Source of the DNA: a bacterium
GTDB lineage: Bacteria; Bacillota; Bacilli; Lactobacillales; Streptococcaceae
Direction: 5' to 3'
Length of the DNA stretch: 64,000 nucleotides
NCBI GenBank assembly: GCA_905221545.1
Contig: CAJNDO010000003.1
Coordinates: 124,001-188,000, forward strand
Position numbers and translations under genes: made by a program. Below are positions 30,122-40,026 of the stretch, piece after piece; position 1 is the stretch's first letter, and the number at the start of each line of letters is the position of its first letter. Under the pieces are notes generated by a model, which saw only the letters and a program-made list of their open reading frames with translations, made no database searches and was not told the origin of the DNA.

Positions 30122-30191
30122 TTTTTCTTCCATTTTTGGATTAAAAACTAACTTTTTCATTTAATTTTCTAAATTCTTTTGGATTTTCTGA

Positions 30192-31406
30192 TTAGAGCAG
30201 ATCGTCAATCAAGTCATCTACTTCATCTTTTTCAGCCTGCGGTGTGATTTCAGTAATCATAATCCCTGCTACTGCGCGCTCAACCAAAGCTTCAACATCC
30301 ATGCGTGCTTCATACTGCTCTGCATTCTTAATCTTAGGATTGGTCTTAGGACGGTCAGGTGCAAAAATCGTACAGCAGTCTTCAAAAGGTTGGATAGAGA
30401 TTTCAAAGGTATCGATTTCCTGGGCGATGTCAATGATTTCCAATTTGTCCATGGTAACCACAGGGCGAATGATGGGAGTGTTGGTCACAGCGTTAATCGC
30501 CTGCATACTTTCAAGAGTTTGGCTGGCTACTTGACCAAGGCTTTCCCCATTGATGATAACTAAACCATTTCGTACCTCACGGATACGATCGGTAATCCTC
30601 ATCATAAAACGACGCGTCAAGGTCATGAGGTAGGCTTCTGGCGCCTTGGCCTTAATTTCCTCTTGGATCTCTGTAAAAGGCACTTCGATAAACTGGATAT
30701 TGCCACCAAACTTGGTCAATTTACGAGTCAAATCCTGCGCTTTCTTGAGGGCACCAGGACTAGTATAAGGTGGGCTGGCAAAGTGAACGGCCTCAATATC
30801 TACCCCACGTTTAAGAGCTAGATAGCCAGCTACAGGTGAGTCAATTCCCCCTGATAACATAAGCATGCCCTTCCCAGAAGTTCCCACTGGCAAGCCACCT
30901 GCCCCTCGAATGGTTTCATAGGAAAGATAAGCCGCCTCCTCACGAATCTCCACCTGAAGATTGATGTCCGGATTTTTCATCTGAGCTTGCACATTTGGAA
31001 TTGCTTCGAAAACAGCCCCTCCAAGTGTTTGATTGAGTTCACGACTGTCGAGTTCAAAGTTGTGGTCGCTACGCTTACTAGAAATCTTAAAGGTCATCCC
31101 TTCCTTGTAGATGTCCTGCATAATCTCTTGCACAGAAGACTTCAGAACTTCTACAGATTTTTCGACCTTATACACTGGAGAAAAATTCTGAATCCCGAAG
31201 ACTTGCTTGAGTGATTCTGCTACTGCTGTGTAATCAGCTCCATTGAGGTAAGCGTGGGCACGGTCGCGATCTGCCGTTACCTTAACTTGGGGATAGATAG
31301 ACAAAACGTCTGAAATATTATTGCGAAGTTTATTGATGAAACGCATACGGTTTTTACCCTTGGTTGACAACTCTCCATAGCGAATCATAATTTCTGAATA
31401 CTGCAT
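30192..31406 (-). CDS. thiI: tRNA 4-thiouridine synthase ThiI
   Basis: The 404-residue protein has the ferredoxin-like and THUMP domains (residues 1-165, ending in [12 protein letters not shown]) and a PP-loop ATPase domain with [16 protein letters not shown] near residue 185. It thiolates U8 of tRNA with sulfur from a cysteine desulfurase. The C-terminal rhodanese domain of the enterobacterial enzyme is absent, as is usual in Gram-positives. It starts 9 bp after the desulfurase gene, which should be its sulfur donor. Confidence 0.95.
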   Translation of the reverse strand: MQYSEIMIRYGELSTKGKNRMRFINKLRNNISDVLSIYPQVKVTADRDRAHAYLNGADYTAVAESLKQVFGIQNFSPVYKVEKSVEVLKSSVQEIMQDIYKEGMTFKISSKRSDHNFELDSRELNQTLGGAVFEAIPNVQAQMKNPDINLQVEIREEAAYLSYETIRGAGGLPVGTSGKGMLMLSGGIDSPVAGYLALKRGVDIEAVHFASPPYTSPGALKKAQDLTRKLTKFGGNIQFIEVPFTEIQEEIKAKAPEAYLMTLTRRFMMRITDRIREVRNGLVIINGESLGQVASQTLESMQAINAVTNTPIIRPVVTMDKLEIIDIAQEIDTFEISIQPFEDCCTIFAPDRPKTNPKIKNAEQYEARMDVEALVERAVAGIMITEITPQAEKDEVDDLIDDLL

Positions 31407-31414
31407 GAATGCTC

Positions 31415-32557
31415 CTATCTTACTTTTCTAGTTTGATTGTAAATCAATTTTAACTTGGTCAAAAACTGCTCGACCTGACTCATATCATTTTCAAGGTCTA
31501 GGCTAAGACGTACAGCTGACTGGGCCTTATCTTTGTCCACTCCCATGGCAATCAAGGTTCCCGCAGGTTTCCCAGCCTTGGATGAACAAGCAGAAGTCGT
31601 TGATATGAAAATATCATAGTCTTCAAAGGCGTGAACAATGACTTCTCCACGAACACCCTTAATCCCAAAAGTCAGGATATGAGGGGCAAAGTCTTCCTCA
31701 TCTGAAAAGACAAATATATCCGGATAGTCGAGAAGAGCTTGGCGAATAACAGATTTCATCTGCCCAGCCTTGCTAATAAAGATATCTAGCTTTTCCATAG
31801 ACAAACGGAGAGCCTTGGCTGTCGCGGCAATCCCTGCTACATTCTCAGTTGTCGAACGATAATCACGCTCCTGACCACCACCTGTTAAAAGAGGCGTAAT
31901 CTTCTTGCCAGACTTGATATAGACAAAGCCAACACCACGGACACCATGAAATTTATGACTCGAGAAGATCGCAAAATCCACTCGTTCTGTCAAATACTTT
32001 TCAGTTGGAATCTTAGCAAGTGCCTGAACCGCATCAACATGGAAGGAAATAGTTGGCTTGTCTGCCAAGAGTTCTGAAATAGCCTCAATAGGTTGGATAG
32101 AGCCGATTTCATTGTTCACAGCCATGACAGAAATTAGTATCGTATCAGGTCTTATCAAATCTGCTAACGCCTCAACATCCACAAATCCTTTTTCATCAAC
32201 TGGAGCAAAATCTATCTCAAAACCTTGAGATTTCAACCAGAGGGCTGATTCTTTGACTGCTGGATGTTCAACGTTTGAAACGATAATGTGCTTGCCGAAC
32301 TGGGCTTTTTCAAAGGCCACACCCTTGATAACCCAGTTATCCCCTTCTGTTCCACCAGATGTAAAGAAAATTTCATCACTTTTCTTACCAATCAAATCCG
32401 CAATTTGCTTCCGGGAAGCATCTAAGATTCGTGTTGCCTGGTCTCCCAAACGATGGAGACTAGATGGGTTTCCTAAAATTTTTGAAGCCACCTGCATATA
32501 GGTTTCAAGTACCTCAGGATAGGGCTTGGTCGTCGCCGAATTATCAAAGTAAATCAT
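31415..32557 (-). CDS. Cysteine desulfurase (NifS/IscS-like), ThiI partner
   Basis: The 380-residue PLP enzyme has the PLP-lysine motif [10 protein letters not shown] near residue 205 and the catalytic Cys in [15 protein letters not shown] near residue 325. It releases sulfur from cysteine as a persulfide. Adjacency to thiI mirrors the NifZ-ThiI pair of Bacillus, so a dedicated tRNA thiolation role is likely. The N-terminus [16 protein letters not shown] is standard. Confidence 0.92.
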   Translation of the reverse strand: MIYFDNSATTKPYPEVLETYMQVASKILGNPSSLHRLGDQATRILDASRKQIADLIGKKSDEIFFTSGGTEGDNWVIKGVAFEKAQFGKHIIVSNVEHPAVKESALWLKSQGFEIDFAPVDEKGFVDVEALADLIRPDTILISVMAVNNEIGSIQPIEAISELLADKPTISFHVDAVQALAKIPTEKYLTERVDFAIFSSHKFHGVRGVGFVYIKSGKKITPLLTGGGQERDYRSTTENVAGIAATAKALRLSMEKLDIFISKAGQMKSVIRQALLDYPDIFVFSDEEDFAPHILTFGIKGVRGEVIVHAFEDYDIFISTTSACSSKAGKPAGTLIAMGVDKDKAQSAVRLSLDLENDMSQVEQFLTKLKLIYNQTRKVR

Positions 32558-32694
32558 GTTTTCTCACGCTTTCTAAAATCACTCCTTCTATTGTATCATG
32601 AAACGGAGCCTGCGACAAGAAAGGGCAATTCCTCTTTTTTAAGATTTTTTTAAAGAAATACGGTATAATAAACTTTAATTAAAGGAGAGAATGT

Positions 32695-33129
32695 ATGTCT
32701 AATTATCGTAGAACTTCAAAACCAAAAACAGAACATCTCAAAAAAGGCTTCACGGTCTTTCAAAAAATCGTTGCTACAATCGCTAGTATCCTTGGCTTAA
32801 TTACCGCAAGTATCACAATCATGAACGCCTTGGATAATAACAAAAATACTAAAAAAGAACCTACGACAAGCCAGACGACAACCATTGTCAAAGAAATCCA
32901 AAAGGAAGCCCCTAAGGAAAACACCAGTCCCAATAAGGAAAATAATACTAGTCAAGAAAAAGCACAACAAGAAGAAACGCCAAAATCTAGCGTCAAGGAA
33001 GATAAAAAAGAAGAGCAGAAAACAGCAACTCAGGATTCTTCTACCCCTGCTCCTACTCCAAGTAAACCTGCCGCTGAAAATGAAAAACAGTCCAATACTC
33101 CAACTTCAGAACATAAAAGCAATCAATAG
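32695..33129 (+). CDS. Small membrane-anchored protein with Lys/Glu/Thr-rich tail
   Basis: The 144-residue protein has a basic start (MSNYRRTSKPKTEHLKKGF), one hydrophobic helix at about residues 22-43 (VFQKIVATIASILGLITASI) and then about 95 residues of low-complexity K, E, T, S, P and Q. I do not recognise a function. It has a good ribosome site (AAAGGAGAGA) and a TATAAT at 32664-32669. Topology suggests an exposed, disordered C-terminus. It converges on ftsK. Confidence 0.7.
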   Translation: MSNYRRTSKPKTEHLKKGFTVFQKIVATIASILGLITASITIMNALDNNKNTKKEPTTSQTTTIVKEIQKEAPKENTSPNKENNTSQEKAQQEETPKSSVKEDKKEEQKTATQDSSTPAPTPSKPAAENEKQSNTPTSEHKSNQ

Positions 33130-33134
33130 CCAGT

Positions 33135-33174
33135 AAAATAGCTCCCTCCAAACTTGGAAAGAAGCTATTTTTTT
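33135..33174. terminator. Bidirectional terminator between the small membrane protein and ftsK
   Basis: AAAATAGCT (33135-33143) pairs with AGCTATTTT (33163-33171), with an imperfect inner stem and T-run. Confidence 0.75.
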
Positions 33175-35476
33175 ATTGTTGTAAAACTTTTCTTGGTTTG
33201 GTACCTTCAGCTGGACCGATGACACCTGCCATCTCCAGTTCTTCCATGAGACGGGTCGCACGGTTAAATCCAACAGACAAACGGCGCTGAATCATAGATG
33301 CACTGGCTTTCTGGGTCTCAATGACTAGAGCTTTAGCTTCTTCAAAAAGCGGATCTCCACCAGATTCACCATCTGAATATTCTCCGTCATTTTCAGAAAC
33401 CTCACCTGGATCAAAACTCTCATCGTAATCAGCATCTGCCTGAGCCTTGATGAAGTTTACGATGCGTTCAACATCATCATCCGAGATAAAGGATCCTTGC
33501 AGACGAACTGGATGATTTTCATCAATCGGTTTAAAGAGCATGTCTCCTCGACCAAGTAATTTTTCTGCTCCATTCGCATCCAAAATCGTACGAGAGTCTG
33601 TCCCTGACGAAACTGCAAACGCCACGCGAGATGGGACATTGGCCTTAATCAGACCAGAAATGACATCAACGGATGGACGCTGGGTTGCAAGAATCATGTG
33701 AATCCCAGCGGCACGCGCCTTCTGTCCAAGTCGGATAATAGCATCTTCCACTTCCTTGCTTGCTACCATCATGAGGTCAGCCAACTCATCCACAATCACA
33801 ACAATGAGTGGCAGTGGAATCTGCTTGTACTCAGACTGAGCATTGAACTCTTCTACCTTGGCATTAAAGCCTGCAATATTCCGAACTCCTACCTTGGCAA
33901 AAAGTTCATAACGATTTTCCATCTCATCCACAACCTTTTGCAGGGCCTTGCTAGCCTTGCGTGGATTGGTCACAACTGGAATCAAAAGGTGGGGAATATC
34001 ATTGTAAACAGACAACTCAACCATCTTAGGGTCCACCATCATAAACTTAACCTGATCTGGTCTAGCCTTCATGAGAATGCTAGCAATAATGCCATTAACA
34101 GCTACTGACTTCCCTGAACCCGTTGAACCTGCAACTAGCAAGTGGGGCATTTTAGAAAGGTCAAATGCTCTTGCGGTGCCATTAACAGCCTTCCCTAAAG
34201 GAATTTCCAAGAGATTTTCTGCTTTCGTTTGAGATTGTTCCCATAGTTCGCGGAAGGACACAGTGGCAATCTCAGAGTTGGGCACTTCGATACCAACGAG
34301 AGATTTCCCTGGTATTGGAGCTTCAATCCGGACATCCTTGGCAGCCAAGGCTAGAGCGAGGTCATCTGCTAGATTGGAAATGCGGTTAACCCGTACACCA
34401 ACTGCTGGCTTGACTTCATACTTGGTCACTGATGGGCCAATTTCAGCCCGTTCAACTGTTACCTTGATACCGAAGCTAGCAAAGGTTTCTTCCAAGATTT
34501 TGATATTCTCTCGGACGATTTTCTTCTCTTTAGATTGGTCCTTTGGTTTATCAGGGGCAAAAAGTTGTAAACTAGGGAGTTTGTATTCAAGAGCCTCCTT
34601 GGCTGAAAAGTCGACCTGCACCTCTTCATCATCAGAGCCATCTTCCTGTTCTGGGAATTCAAGTTCAGCTTGAGGTAGGATGATTTCTGGTTCCACCCAC
34701 TCTTCTTCAGGCATAGGTGTAATGTCTTGAATGTCTTCCTCTGTCAAAATTTCGCCTGTTTCCATATCGACAGGAGGCAAATCTAGTAAGGCTTTCTCAG
34801 CCGCTTCTTTTTCTAATCTAGCCTCTTCCTCAGCCTTTTGGCGAGCTTTTTCTTCTTGTTTGACAAAGCGTTCCTCTTTTCGACGCTCATGCCCTTCCCA
34901 CCATTTAGCAAAGCCTCTGCTGAAAAATTCAGCAATATCGTAAACAGACCAAGGACTAACTAGGAGAGCACCTGCTAAAATCAAAATAGCACCAATAAAG
35001 TAAGTACCGATATTTGAGAAGAGAAAGGCTGTTGGCACATAGAGGGCAACACCAAGCAACCCTCCTCCAGCAAAACTGGTCGTTCGAAAACCAGTCAAAT
35101 CAGTCACAACCTGGGCCATGGTTCCTTTTAGAACAGACTTGTCCAAACCATATTTCCAAACCAAGTAGGCCTCAAAAATCAGGAGCAAGCCCGCAAATAT
35201 GGTGAAAAAGCCAGATAGGAGGCCTTCCTGTTTTCGGATCCACTTGAAAAAGAAGAGATAGATCAAGAGGGCAAATATTGCCAGATAGGCTAAGCTTCCC
35301 ACCAGCAATCGAATTAAATTGTAAAGGGTGATACCTGCAGCCCCTAATTTAAAAGCTGCGAAAACCAATAAAATCGCGATTCCCAACGAAATCAACATTC
35401 GTTGAATCGCTTCTTTTCTTTCGAGTTCTGCTTTAGACGGTCTCCGTCTTGTTTTACTTGTATTCTTGTTTGCCAT
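33173..35476 (-). CDS. ftsK: DNA translocase FtsK/SpoIIIE
   Basis: The 767-residue protein has four N-terminal membrane helices (about residues 25-180), an acidic linker, the motor domain with Walker [15 protein letters not shown] and Walker [15 protein letters not shown], and a C-terminal gamma winged helix ([20 protein letters not shown]) that reads chromosome polarity sequences. It pumps DNA at the septum and activates dimer resolution (XerS in streptococci). Length is normal. Confidence 0.96.
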   Translation of the reverse strand: MANKNTSKTRRRPSKAELERKEAIQRMLISLGIAILLVFAAFKLGAAGITLYNLIRLLVGSLAYLAIFALLIYLFFFKWIRKQEGLLSGFFTIFAGLLLIFEAYLVWKYGLDKSVLKGTMAQVVTDLTGFRTTSFAGGGLLGVALYVPTAFLFSNIGTYFIGAILILAGALLVSPWSVYDIAEFFSRGFAKWWEGHERRKEERFVKQEEKARQKAEEEARLEKEAAEKALLDLPPVDMETGEILTEEDIQDITPMPEEEWVEPEIILPQAELEFPEQEDGSDDEEVQVDFSAKEALEYKLPSLQLFAPDKPKDQSKEKKIVRENIKILEETFASFGIKVTVERAEIGPSVTKYEVKPAVGVRVNRISNLADDLALALAAKDVRIEAPIPGKSLVGIEVPNSEIATVSFRELWEQSQTKAENLLEIPLGKAVNGTARAFDLSKMPHLLVAGSTGSGKSVAVNGIIASILMKARPDQVKFMMVDPKMVELSVYNDIPHLLIPVVTNPRKASKALQKVVDEMENRYELFAKVGVRNIAGFNAKVEEFNAQSEYKQIPLPLIVVIVDELADLMMVASKEVEDAIIRLGQKARAAGIHMILATQRPSVDVISGLIKANVPSRVAFAVSSGTDSRTILDANGAEKLLGRGDMLFKPIDENHPVRLQGSFISDDDVERIVNFIKAQADADYDESFDPGEVSENDGEYSDGESGGDPLFEEAKALVIETQKASASMIQRRLSVGFNRATRLMEELEMAGVIGPAEGTKPRKVLQQ

Positions 35477-35518
35477 TCTTCTATTATACCATATTTGACA
35501 GACATTTCGGAAGGAGAA

Positions 35519-35546
35519 AAAGACTGCACCAAACGGTACAATCTTT
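35519..35546 (-). terminator. Terminator of the fructose operon
   Basis: On the minus strand AAAGATTGTACC and GGTGCAGTCTTT pair with two G-U pairs and are followed by U residues. Confidence 0.7.
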
Positions 35547-35564
35547 TCATTTTGTATCTAATTT

Positions 35565-37517
35565 TTATGCTTGAGGTTTGCGTAGGTAACCATAAACTAC
35601 ACCACTCACGATTGCTCCTACCAAGACTGAAGCAAGGTAAAGAAGAGCATTTGAAGTAAGGGCGATGACGAAGATTCCTCCGTGTGGTGCCATGAGTTTG
35701 ATACCAGTAAGACCAACTAGTCCACCTGCTACTGCCGAACCAAGGATAAAGCTTGGGATAGCTCGAGCTGGGTCAGCGGCACCAAATGGAATTGCTCCCT
35801 CAGTGATAAATGACAAGCCCATGATGATGTTGGTCAAACCAGAGCTGCGTTCTTCTTTGGTAAATTTATCTTTGAAAAGAAGAGTTGCGACAAAGATTGC
35901 AAGCGGTGGCACCATTCCTCCAGCCATAACTGCTGCCATGGCTACAGAACCACCTGAAGAAACAGTCGCTGCAAGCGTACCTGTACCAAAGACATAAGCA
36001 GCTTTGTTGACTGGTCCACCCATGTCGACAGCCATCATTCCACCAAGAACGATACCAAGAAGAACAGCTGAACCTCCTCCAAGACCGCCTAGGAAGTCAT
36101 TCATAGCAGTGTTGATTGCTGCCATTGGAATATTGACAGCCAACATAACAAATCCCGTTAAGATTGTTCCAAGAAGTGGCAAGAGAAGGATTGATTTAGC
36201 ACCTTCAAGTGAACGAGGAACTTTAACGTATTTCTTGATAGCAAGAACTAAAGCACCTGCGATAAATCCACCAACAAGGGCACCTAGGAAACCAGATGAG
36301 ACACCTGCAAGAGTTGAAGTTGCTTCACCACCTGCTGCATAAGGGATTTTACCAAAGGCAAAACCTTCTTTGGCAATAGCACCAGCCACGAAACCTGCTA
36401 CCAAACCTGGTTTTTCAGCGATAGAGTAGGCAACATAACCTGCAAAGACTGGAAGCATCAATCCAAAGGCTGCACCACCAATTTTCATGAACATAGAAGC
36501 TAGTTCATGGTAAGAACCAAGATTGCCAAGATTTTCATTTGGCACACCCAAAGCACCGTCAATCAAGAAGGCAAGGGCAATCATGATACCACCACCGATA
36601 ACGAATGGCAACATTTGAGATACACCACTCATCAAGTGTTTGTAGAAGGCACCACCAAGACTTTGTTTTTCATTGCTTGCGGTTGCAGCTTTTGCACCAT
36701 TAGCGGCACGGTATACTTCAGCATCTCCTGAAAGAGCCAAGTTTATTAACTCTTCTGTTTTACGGATACCATCAGCAACTGGACGATTGATCAATGGTTT
36801 GCCATCGAAACGATCCATTTCAACAGCCTTGTCTGCTGCGATGACAACAGCTTTAGCCTTGCGGATATCTTCTGCTGTCAATTGGTTCCCAACACCACTG
36901 GCACCGTTGGTTTCAACCTTGATCCCAACACCCATTTCAGCAGCCACTTTTTGAAGGGCTTCTTGGGCCATATAAGTGTGGGCAATACCTGTCGTACAAG
37001 CTGTAACAGCTACGATAAAGTCACCAGATTCATTGGCAGGCGCTTGAACAGGCTCCTCAGTTTTTTCTGAAGCTTGGTCAAAAAGTTCAATAACTTGGTC
37101 AGCTGACGTTGCTTGACGAAGCTTGTCAGCAAAGCCATCTTTCATCAAGTATTGAGACAATTCTGCCAAGGCTGCTAAGTGAGTATCATTGGCACCTTCT
37201 GGAGCCGCAATCATAAAGAAGAGATCAGTTGGTTGACCATCCAAGCTCTCGTAGTCAACACCCTTGTTTGACTTAGCGAAGAGAACAGTTGCTTCTTTGA
37301 CAGCAGCGTTTTTGCTGTGAGGCATAGCGATACCATCACCCAAACCTGTAGAAGTCAAAGCTTCACGCGCCAAAATACCTTCTTTAAAAGTTTCAAAATC
37401 CGTCACATAACCGTGATCTACCAAACTTTTAATCATCTCTTCGATGACAGCTGTTTTTTCAGTTGCCTGCAAATCCAGCAACATGACATCTTTTCTCAAT
37501 AGGTCTTGAATTTTCAT
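35565..37517 (-). CDS. fruA: PTS fructose transporter EIIABC
   Basis: The 650-residue protein joins three PTS domains: EIIA with phospho-His67 in GIAMPHSKN, EIIB with phospho-Cys174 in AVTACTTGIAHTYMA, and a membrane EIIC from about residue 300 (GGAFYKHLMSGVSQMLPFVI). It imports fructose as fructose 1-phosphate, the substrate of the upstream-encoded kinase. Its start overlaps the fruK stop by ATGA. Confidence 0.95.
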   Translation of the reverse strand: MKIQDLLRKDVMLLDLQATEKTAVIEEMIKSLVDHGYVTDFETFKEGILAREALTSTGLGDGIAMPHSKNAAVKEATVLFAKSNKGVDYESLDGQPTDLFFMIAAPEGANDTHLAALAELSQYLMKDGFADKLRQATSADQVIELFDQASEKTEEPVQAPANESGDFIVAVTACTTGIAHTYMAQEALQKVAAEMGVGIKVETNGASGVGNQLTAEDIRKAKAVVIAADKAVEMDRFDGKPLINRPVADGIRKTEELINLALSGDAEVYRAANGAKAATASNEKQSLGGAFYKHLMSGVSQMLPFVIGGGIMIALAFLIDGALGVPNENLGNLGSYHELASMFMKIGGAAFGLMLPVFAGYVAYSIAEKPGLVAGFVAGAIAKEGFAFGKIPYAAGGEATSTLAGVSSGFLGALVGGFIAGALVLAIKKYVKVPRSLEGAKSILLLPLLGTILTGFVMLAVNIPMAAINTAMNDFLGGLGGGSAVLLGIVLGGMMAVDMGGPVNKAAYVFGTGTLAATVSSGGSVAMAAVMAGGMVPPLAIFVATLLFKDKFTKEERSSGLTNIIMGLSFITEGAIPFGAADPARAIPSFILGSAVAGGLVGLTGIKLMAPHGGIFVIALTSNALLYLASVLVGAIVSGVVYGYLRKPQA

Positions 37518-38425
37518 CGTTTTTCTACCTCAACTTTTTCATATGTTTCTTTAATAAATTCTGCTGTTGCCAAGTCATCCGAGAAGGTCGTTGCCGTTCC
37601 GCAAGCCACTCCCCATTTAAAGGCTTCTACTGCGTCTTTTGATTTGATAAATTCACCTGTGAATCCAGCCACCATAGAGTCACCAGCTCCGACTGAATTT
37701 TTCACTGTTCCCTTAATTGGTTTAGCAAAGTAAGCTCCCTCAGATGTGACAAGAAGGGCACCATCCCCAGCCATAGAGATAATGACGTTTTGAGCACCTT
37801 TAGTCAGCAATTCTCGAGCATATTTCTCGATTTCATCTAAACTTTCAAGTTTCACTCCAAAGATAGCTCCAAGCTCGTGATTATTTGGTTTGACCAAAAG
37901 TGGCTGGTAGTCCAAACTATCAATCAAGGTCTGACCTTCGAAGTCACAGACCACTTGAGCACCCGTCTGGCGCGTTAAGGAAATCAAGTCCTTATAAATG
38001 ACATTCCCTAGATTTTTAGCACTTGAACCCGCAAACACAACTGTATCTTCTGCAGTCAAACTAGACAAAATAGCTTTCAATTCTTCTAACTGAGCTGGTT
38101 CCACGTTTGGACCCGTTCCGTTGATTTCTGTTTCTTGATCCGCTTTGATTTTAACATTGATACGAGTATCTTCTGCCACTTGGACAAAACGTGTCTCGAT
38201 TTCTTCCTCTGCAAGGGTATCTGTGATAAATTTACCAGTAAATCCTCCGATAAATCCAGTCGCTGTATTAGGAATATCCAAGCGTTTCAAGACACGACTG
38301 ACATTGATTCCTTTCCCACCAGCAAACTTATCATCACTGTCCATACGATTGACACTACCCACTTGGACTTGGTCCAAGCGCACGATATAGTCAATGGATG
38401 GATTAAGTGTGACTGTATAAATCAT
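37514..38425 (-). CDS. fruK: 1-phosphofructokinase (PfkB family)
   Basis: The 303-residue kinase has the ribokinase-fold signatures GGKGINVSRVL near residue 37 and the catalytic block VKNSVGAGDSMVAGF near residue 245. It converts fructose 1-phosphate to fructose 1,6-bisphosphate. ATGA overlaps link it to fruR before and fruA after, giving a coupled three-gene operon. Some streptococcal annotation names it fruB. Confidence 0.94.
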   Translation of the reverse strand: MIYTVTLNPSIDYIVRLDQVQVGSVNRMDSDDKFAGGKGINVSRVLKRLDIPNTATGFIGGFTGKFITDTLAEEEIETRFVQVAEDTRINVKIKADQETEINGTGPNVEPAQLEELKAILSSLTAEDTVVFAGSSAKNLGNVIYKDLISLTRQTGAQVVCDFEGQTLIDSLDYQPLLVKPNNHELGAIFGVKLESLDEIEKYARELLTKGAQNVIISMAGDGALLVTSEGAYFAKPIKGTVKNSVGAGDSMVAGFTGEFIKSKDAVEAFKWGVACGTATTFSDDLATAEFIKETYEKVEVEKR

Positions 38426-39162
38426 ACTTCTATTACCTCCGTTTTCTCCTTAATAACCTGCAAGAGCTCATGCCCTTGACTTGTGATAACAATTGCTCGT
38501 TTAAGTGGTGCTACCTTGGCAAAGCAAGTTTGTCCAATTTTTGACGAATCCACCAAGACATAAGTCTGTTTAGCATTCTCCAAAATGGCTCGCTTCACAG
38601 CTCCCTCCTCCATATCAGGAGTCGTATAATAACCATCGTCTACACCATTCATCCCGATAAAGGCACGGTCAAAGTGCAATTGGTTAATCTGGTTAAGAGC
38701 AACGCCCCCGATACTAGCATCCGTCGCTGTCTTGACGTTTCCTCCAACCATGACAGTCGGAATCTGCTTTTCAACCAACTGAGCTGCATGGTGAATGGAG
38801 TTGGTCACGACTGTAACATTCTTATTGACCAATTCATGAATCAAAAAGGCTGTCGTTGTTCCAGCATCGATAAAGATGACATCTTGTTCCTTAATCAGAG
38901 AGGCTGCCTTCTGAGCAAGCAACTTCTTCTCTTGAAGGTTTTTGACAGATTTTTCTTGAATGGTTTCTTCTTCCTGTAAGGAGTGGGGGAGTTCTGCTCC
39001 ACCATGCACGCGACGAAGCTTGTTTTCTGCTTCCAACTCATCCAAGTCTCTTCGAACCGTTGATTCTGACGTTTCTAGCAAACTAACTAATTTTTCTAGA
39101 GAAACTACATGATGTTGATTTAACTCCTCTAAAATCAGCTGTTTCCGCTCTGTTTTTAACAC
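38422..39162 (-). CDS. fruR: DeoR-family fructose operon repressor
   Basis: The 246-residue protein has an N-terminal DeoR helix-turn-helix (MLKTERKQLILEELNQHHVV, then TSESTVRRDLDELEAENKL) and a C-terminal sugar-phosphate sensor fold (IDAGTTTAFLIHEL). The family responds to fructose 1-phosphate or fructose 1,6-bisphosphate. It is the first gene of the operon and probably controls its own promoter through repeats upstream. Confidence 0.93.
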   Translation of the reverse strand: MLKTERKQLILEELNQHHVVSLEKLVSLLETSESTVRRDLDELEAENKLRRVHGGAELPHSLQEEETIQEKSVKNLQEKKLLAQKAASLIKEQDVIFIDAGTTTAFLIHELVNKNVTVVTNSIHHAAQLVEKQIPTVMVGGNVKTATDASIGGVALNQINQLHFDRAFIGMNGVDDGYYTTPDMEEGAVKRAILENAKQTYVLVDSSKIGQTCFAKVAPLKRAIVITSQGHELLQVIKEKTEVIEV

Positions 39163-39174
39163 CGAATCACCTCC

Positions 39175-39222
39175 TGTTATCGTTTACACTATCCATTCTA
39201 TCACACTTTCTTTCAAAGTCAA
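39175..39222 (-). promoter_or_regulatory. fru operon promoter with perfect cre site at the transcription start
   Basis: On the minus strand TTGACT (39222-39217) and TAGAAT (39200-39195) are 16 bp apart. TGTAAACGATAACA (39188-39175) fits the CcpA cre consensus TGWNANCGNTNWCA at every position and covers the predicted start site. That position predicts catabolite repression by blocking initiation. Confidence 0.8.
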
Positions 39223-39255
39223 GCATTTTTTATCATTTTCTTTCAAATTCTATCA
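39196..39255 (-). promoter_or_regulatory. Candidate FruR operator repeats
   Basis: TTTCTTTCAAA occurs at 39207-39217 and 39237-39247, exactly 30 bp apart, and TTCTATCA at 39196-39203 and 39248-39255. One copy lies within the promoter and one just upstream. The helical phasing suits a repressor oligomer. Confidence 0.45.
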
Positions 39256-39279
39256 TTTTTCTTATTTCCAGAATTTTTA

Positions 39280-39308
39280 TTGCAAGATAAGAGCCTTTAT
39301 GGTAGACT
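39280..39308 (+). promoter_or_regulatory. tRNA-Ser promoter
   Basis: TTGCAA (39280-39285) and TAGACT (39303-39308) are 17 bp apart, 15 nt before the mature tRNA 5' end. Confidence 0.6.
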
Positions 39309-39323
39309 ATTTGAGTAAGTATT

Positions 39324-39411
39324 GGAAGATTACTCAAGAGGCTTAAGAGGCCGTGTTGGAAACGCGGTAGGCGTGTAACAGCGTGCGTGGGTTCGAATCC
39401 CATGTCTTCCG
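39324..39411 (+). tRNA. tRNA-Ser(GGA)
   Basis: The 88-nt sequence folds into a class II tRNA: acceptor GGAAGAT with GTCTTCC, anticodon stem CCGTG/CGCGG around the loop TTGGAAA (anticodon GGA, codons UCC and UCU), a long variable arm, and the T-arm GTGGGTTCGAATCCCAT. The discriminator is G, as in serine tRNAs. The 3' CCA is not encoded. It is single, not in a cluster. Confidence 0.95.
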
Positions 39412-39429
39412 TGGAAAAAAATATTTCTA

Positions 39430-39457
39430 GGATGCGACAAATGTTGTATCCTTTTTT
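39430..39457 (+). terminator. Terminator after tRNA-Ser
   Basis: GGATGCGACA (39430-39439) pairs with TGTTGTATCC (39442-39451), with G-U pairs, and is followed by TTTTTT. Confidence 0.75.
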
Positions 39458-39620
39458 GTATACCTTTTTTAAAAAATAGGGTCTGTTTTAGGGTCTGTTT
39501 GTGACTCCTTTGTTGTATCCTTTTTCCGCAAAAGAATGCAAAGGAATACCAAAGACAAAAACAAAAAACGTTGATTTAACAACGTTTTACCAAGGAATGC
39601 GAAAGAATGCAAAGGAATAA

Positions 39621-39965
39621 TGGAGCCGGTGGGAGTCGAACCCACGTCCAAACACCTGCCAACATATTTGTCTACAACCATAGGTTATGTATTATTTTAA
39701 CAGTTCCTCGACACATAGCTCAAGCCTAGAAACTGCGAGTCTATCAATCTCTTATCAAGCCGCTAGACAAGACTTAATCGTATCTCGCTAATAATAAGAC
39801 CTGTCATTGAACACGAGCAATCCAAATCGGGTCACGCCTGCTGGTTTTTAGGCAGCTAGAGCGTAAGAAGTGTTATTTTTTGCAGTTATATTTAACTGAG
39901 CGTTTACGTCGCCACACGAGTCGCAAAATATGCCTCATAATGCCTGTCGAATCCGTAACGACCCC
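39621..39965 (-). ncRNA. ssrA: tmRNA (ssrA)
   Basis: On the minus strand the RNA begins GGGGTCGTTACGGATTCGAC and ends with the tRNA-like part GTGGGTTCGACTCCCACCGG followed by CTCCA. The tag frame at 39883-39848 encodes AKNNTSYALAA then TAA, the streptococcal tag. Length is 345 nt, and the CCA end is not encoded. tmRNA with SmpB frees ribosomes stalled on broken mRNA and marks the peptides for proteolysis. One-piece architecture, not permuted. Confidence 0.97.
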
Positions 39966-39981
39966 AAAAGACAATAAAACC

Positions 39982-40010
39982 ATTATACCTTATCTAACTC
40001 AAAAATGCAA
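39982..40010 (-). promoter_or_regulatory. tmRNA promoter
   Basis: On the minus strand TTGCAT (40010-40005) and TATAAT (39987-39982) are 17 bp apart, placing transcription start about 10 nt before the mature 5' end. Confidence 0.75.
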
Positions 40011-40026
40011 AAGGGAAATCAACTAA

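Noticed and set aside
34263..34673. 136-residue plus-strand ORF opposite ftsK
   Set aside because: Serine- and arginine-rich translation typical of an antisense shadow; ftsK explains the region.
39469..39681. 70-residue minus-strand ORF
   Set aside because: It overlaps the tmRNA 3' part and the tRNA terminator; these RNA genes explain the conservation.
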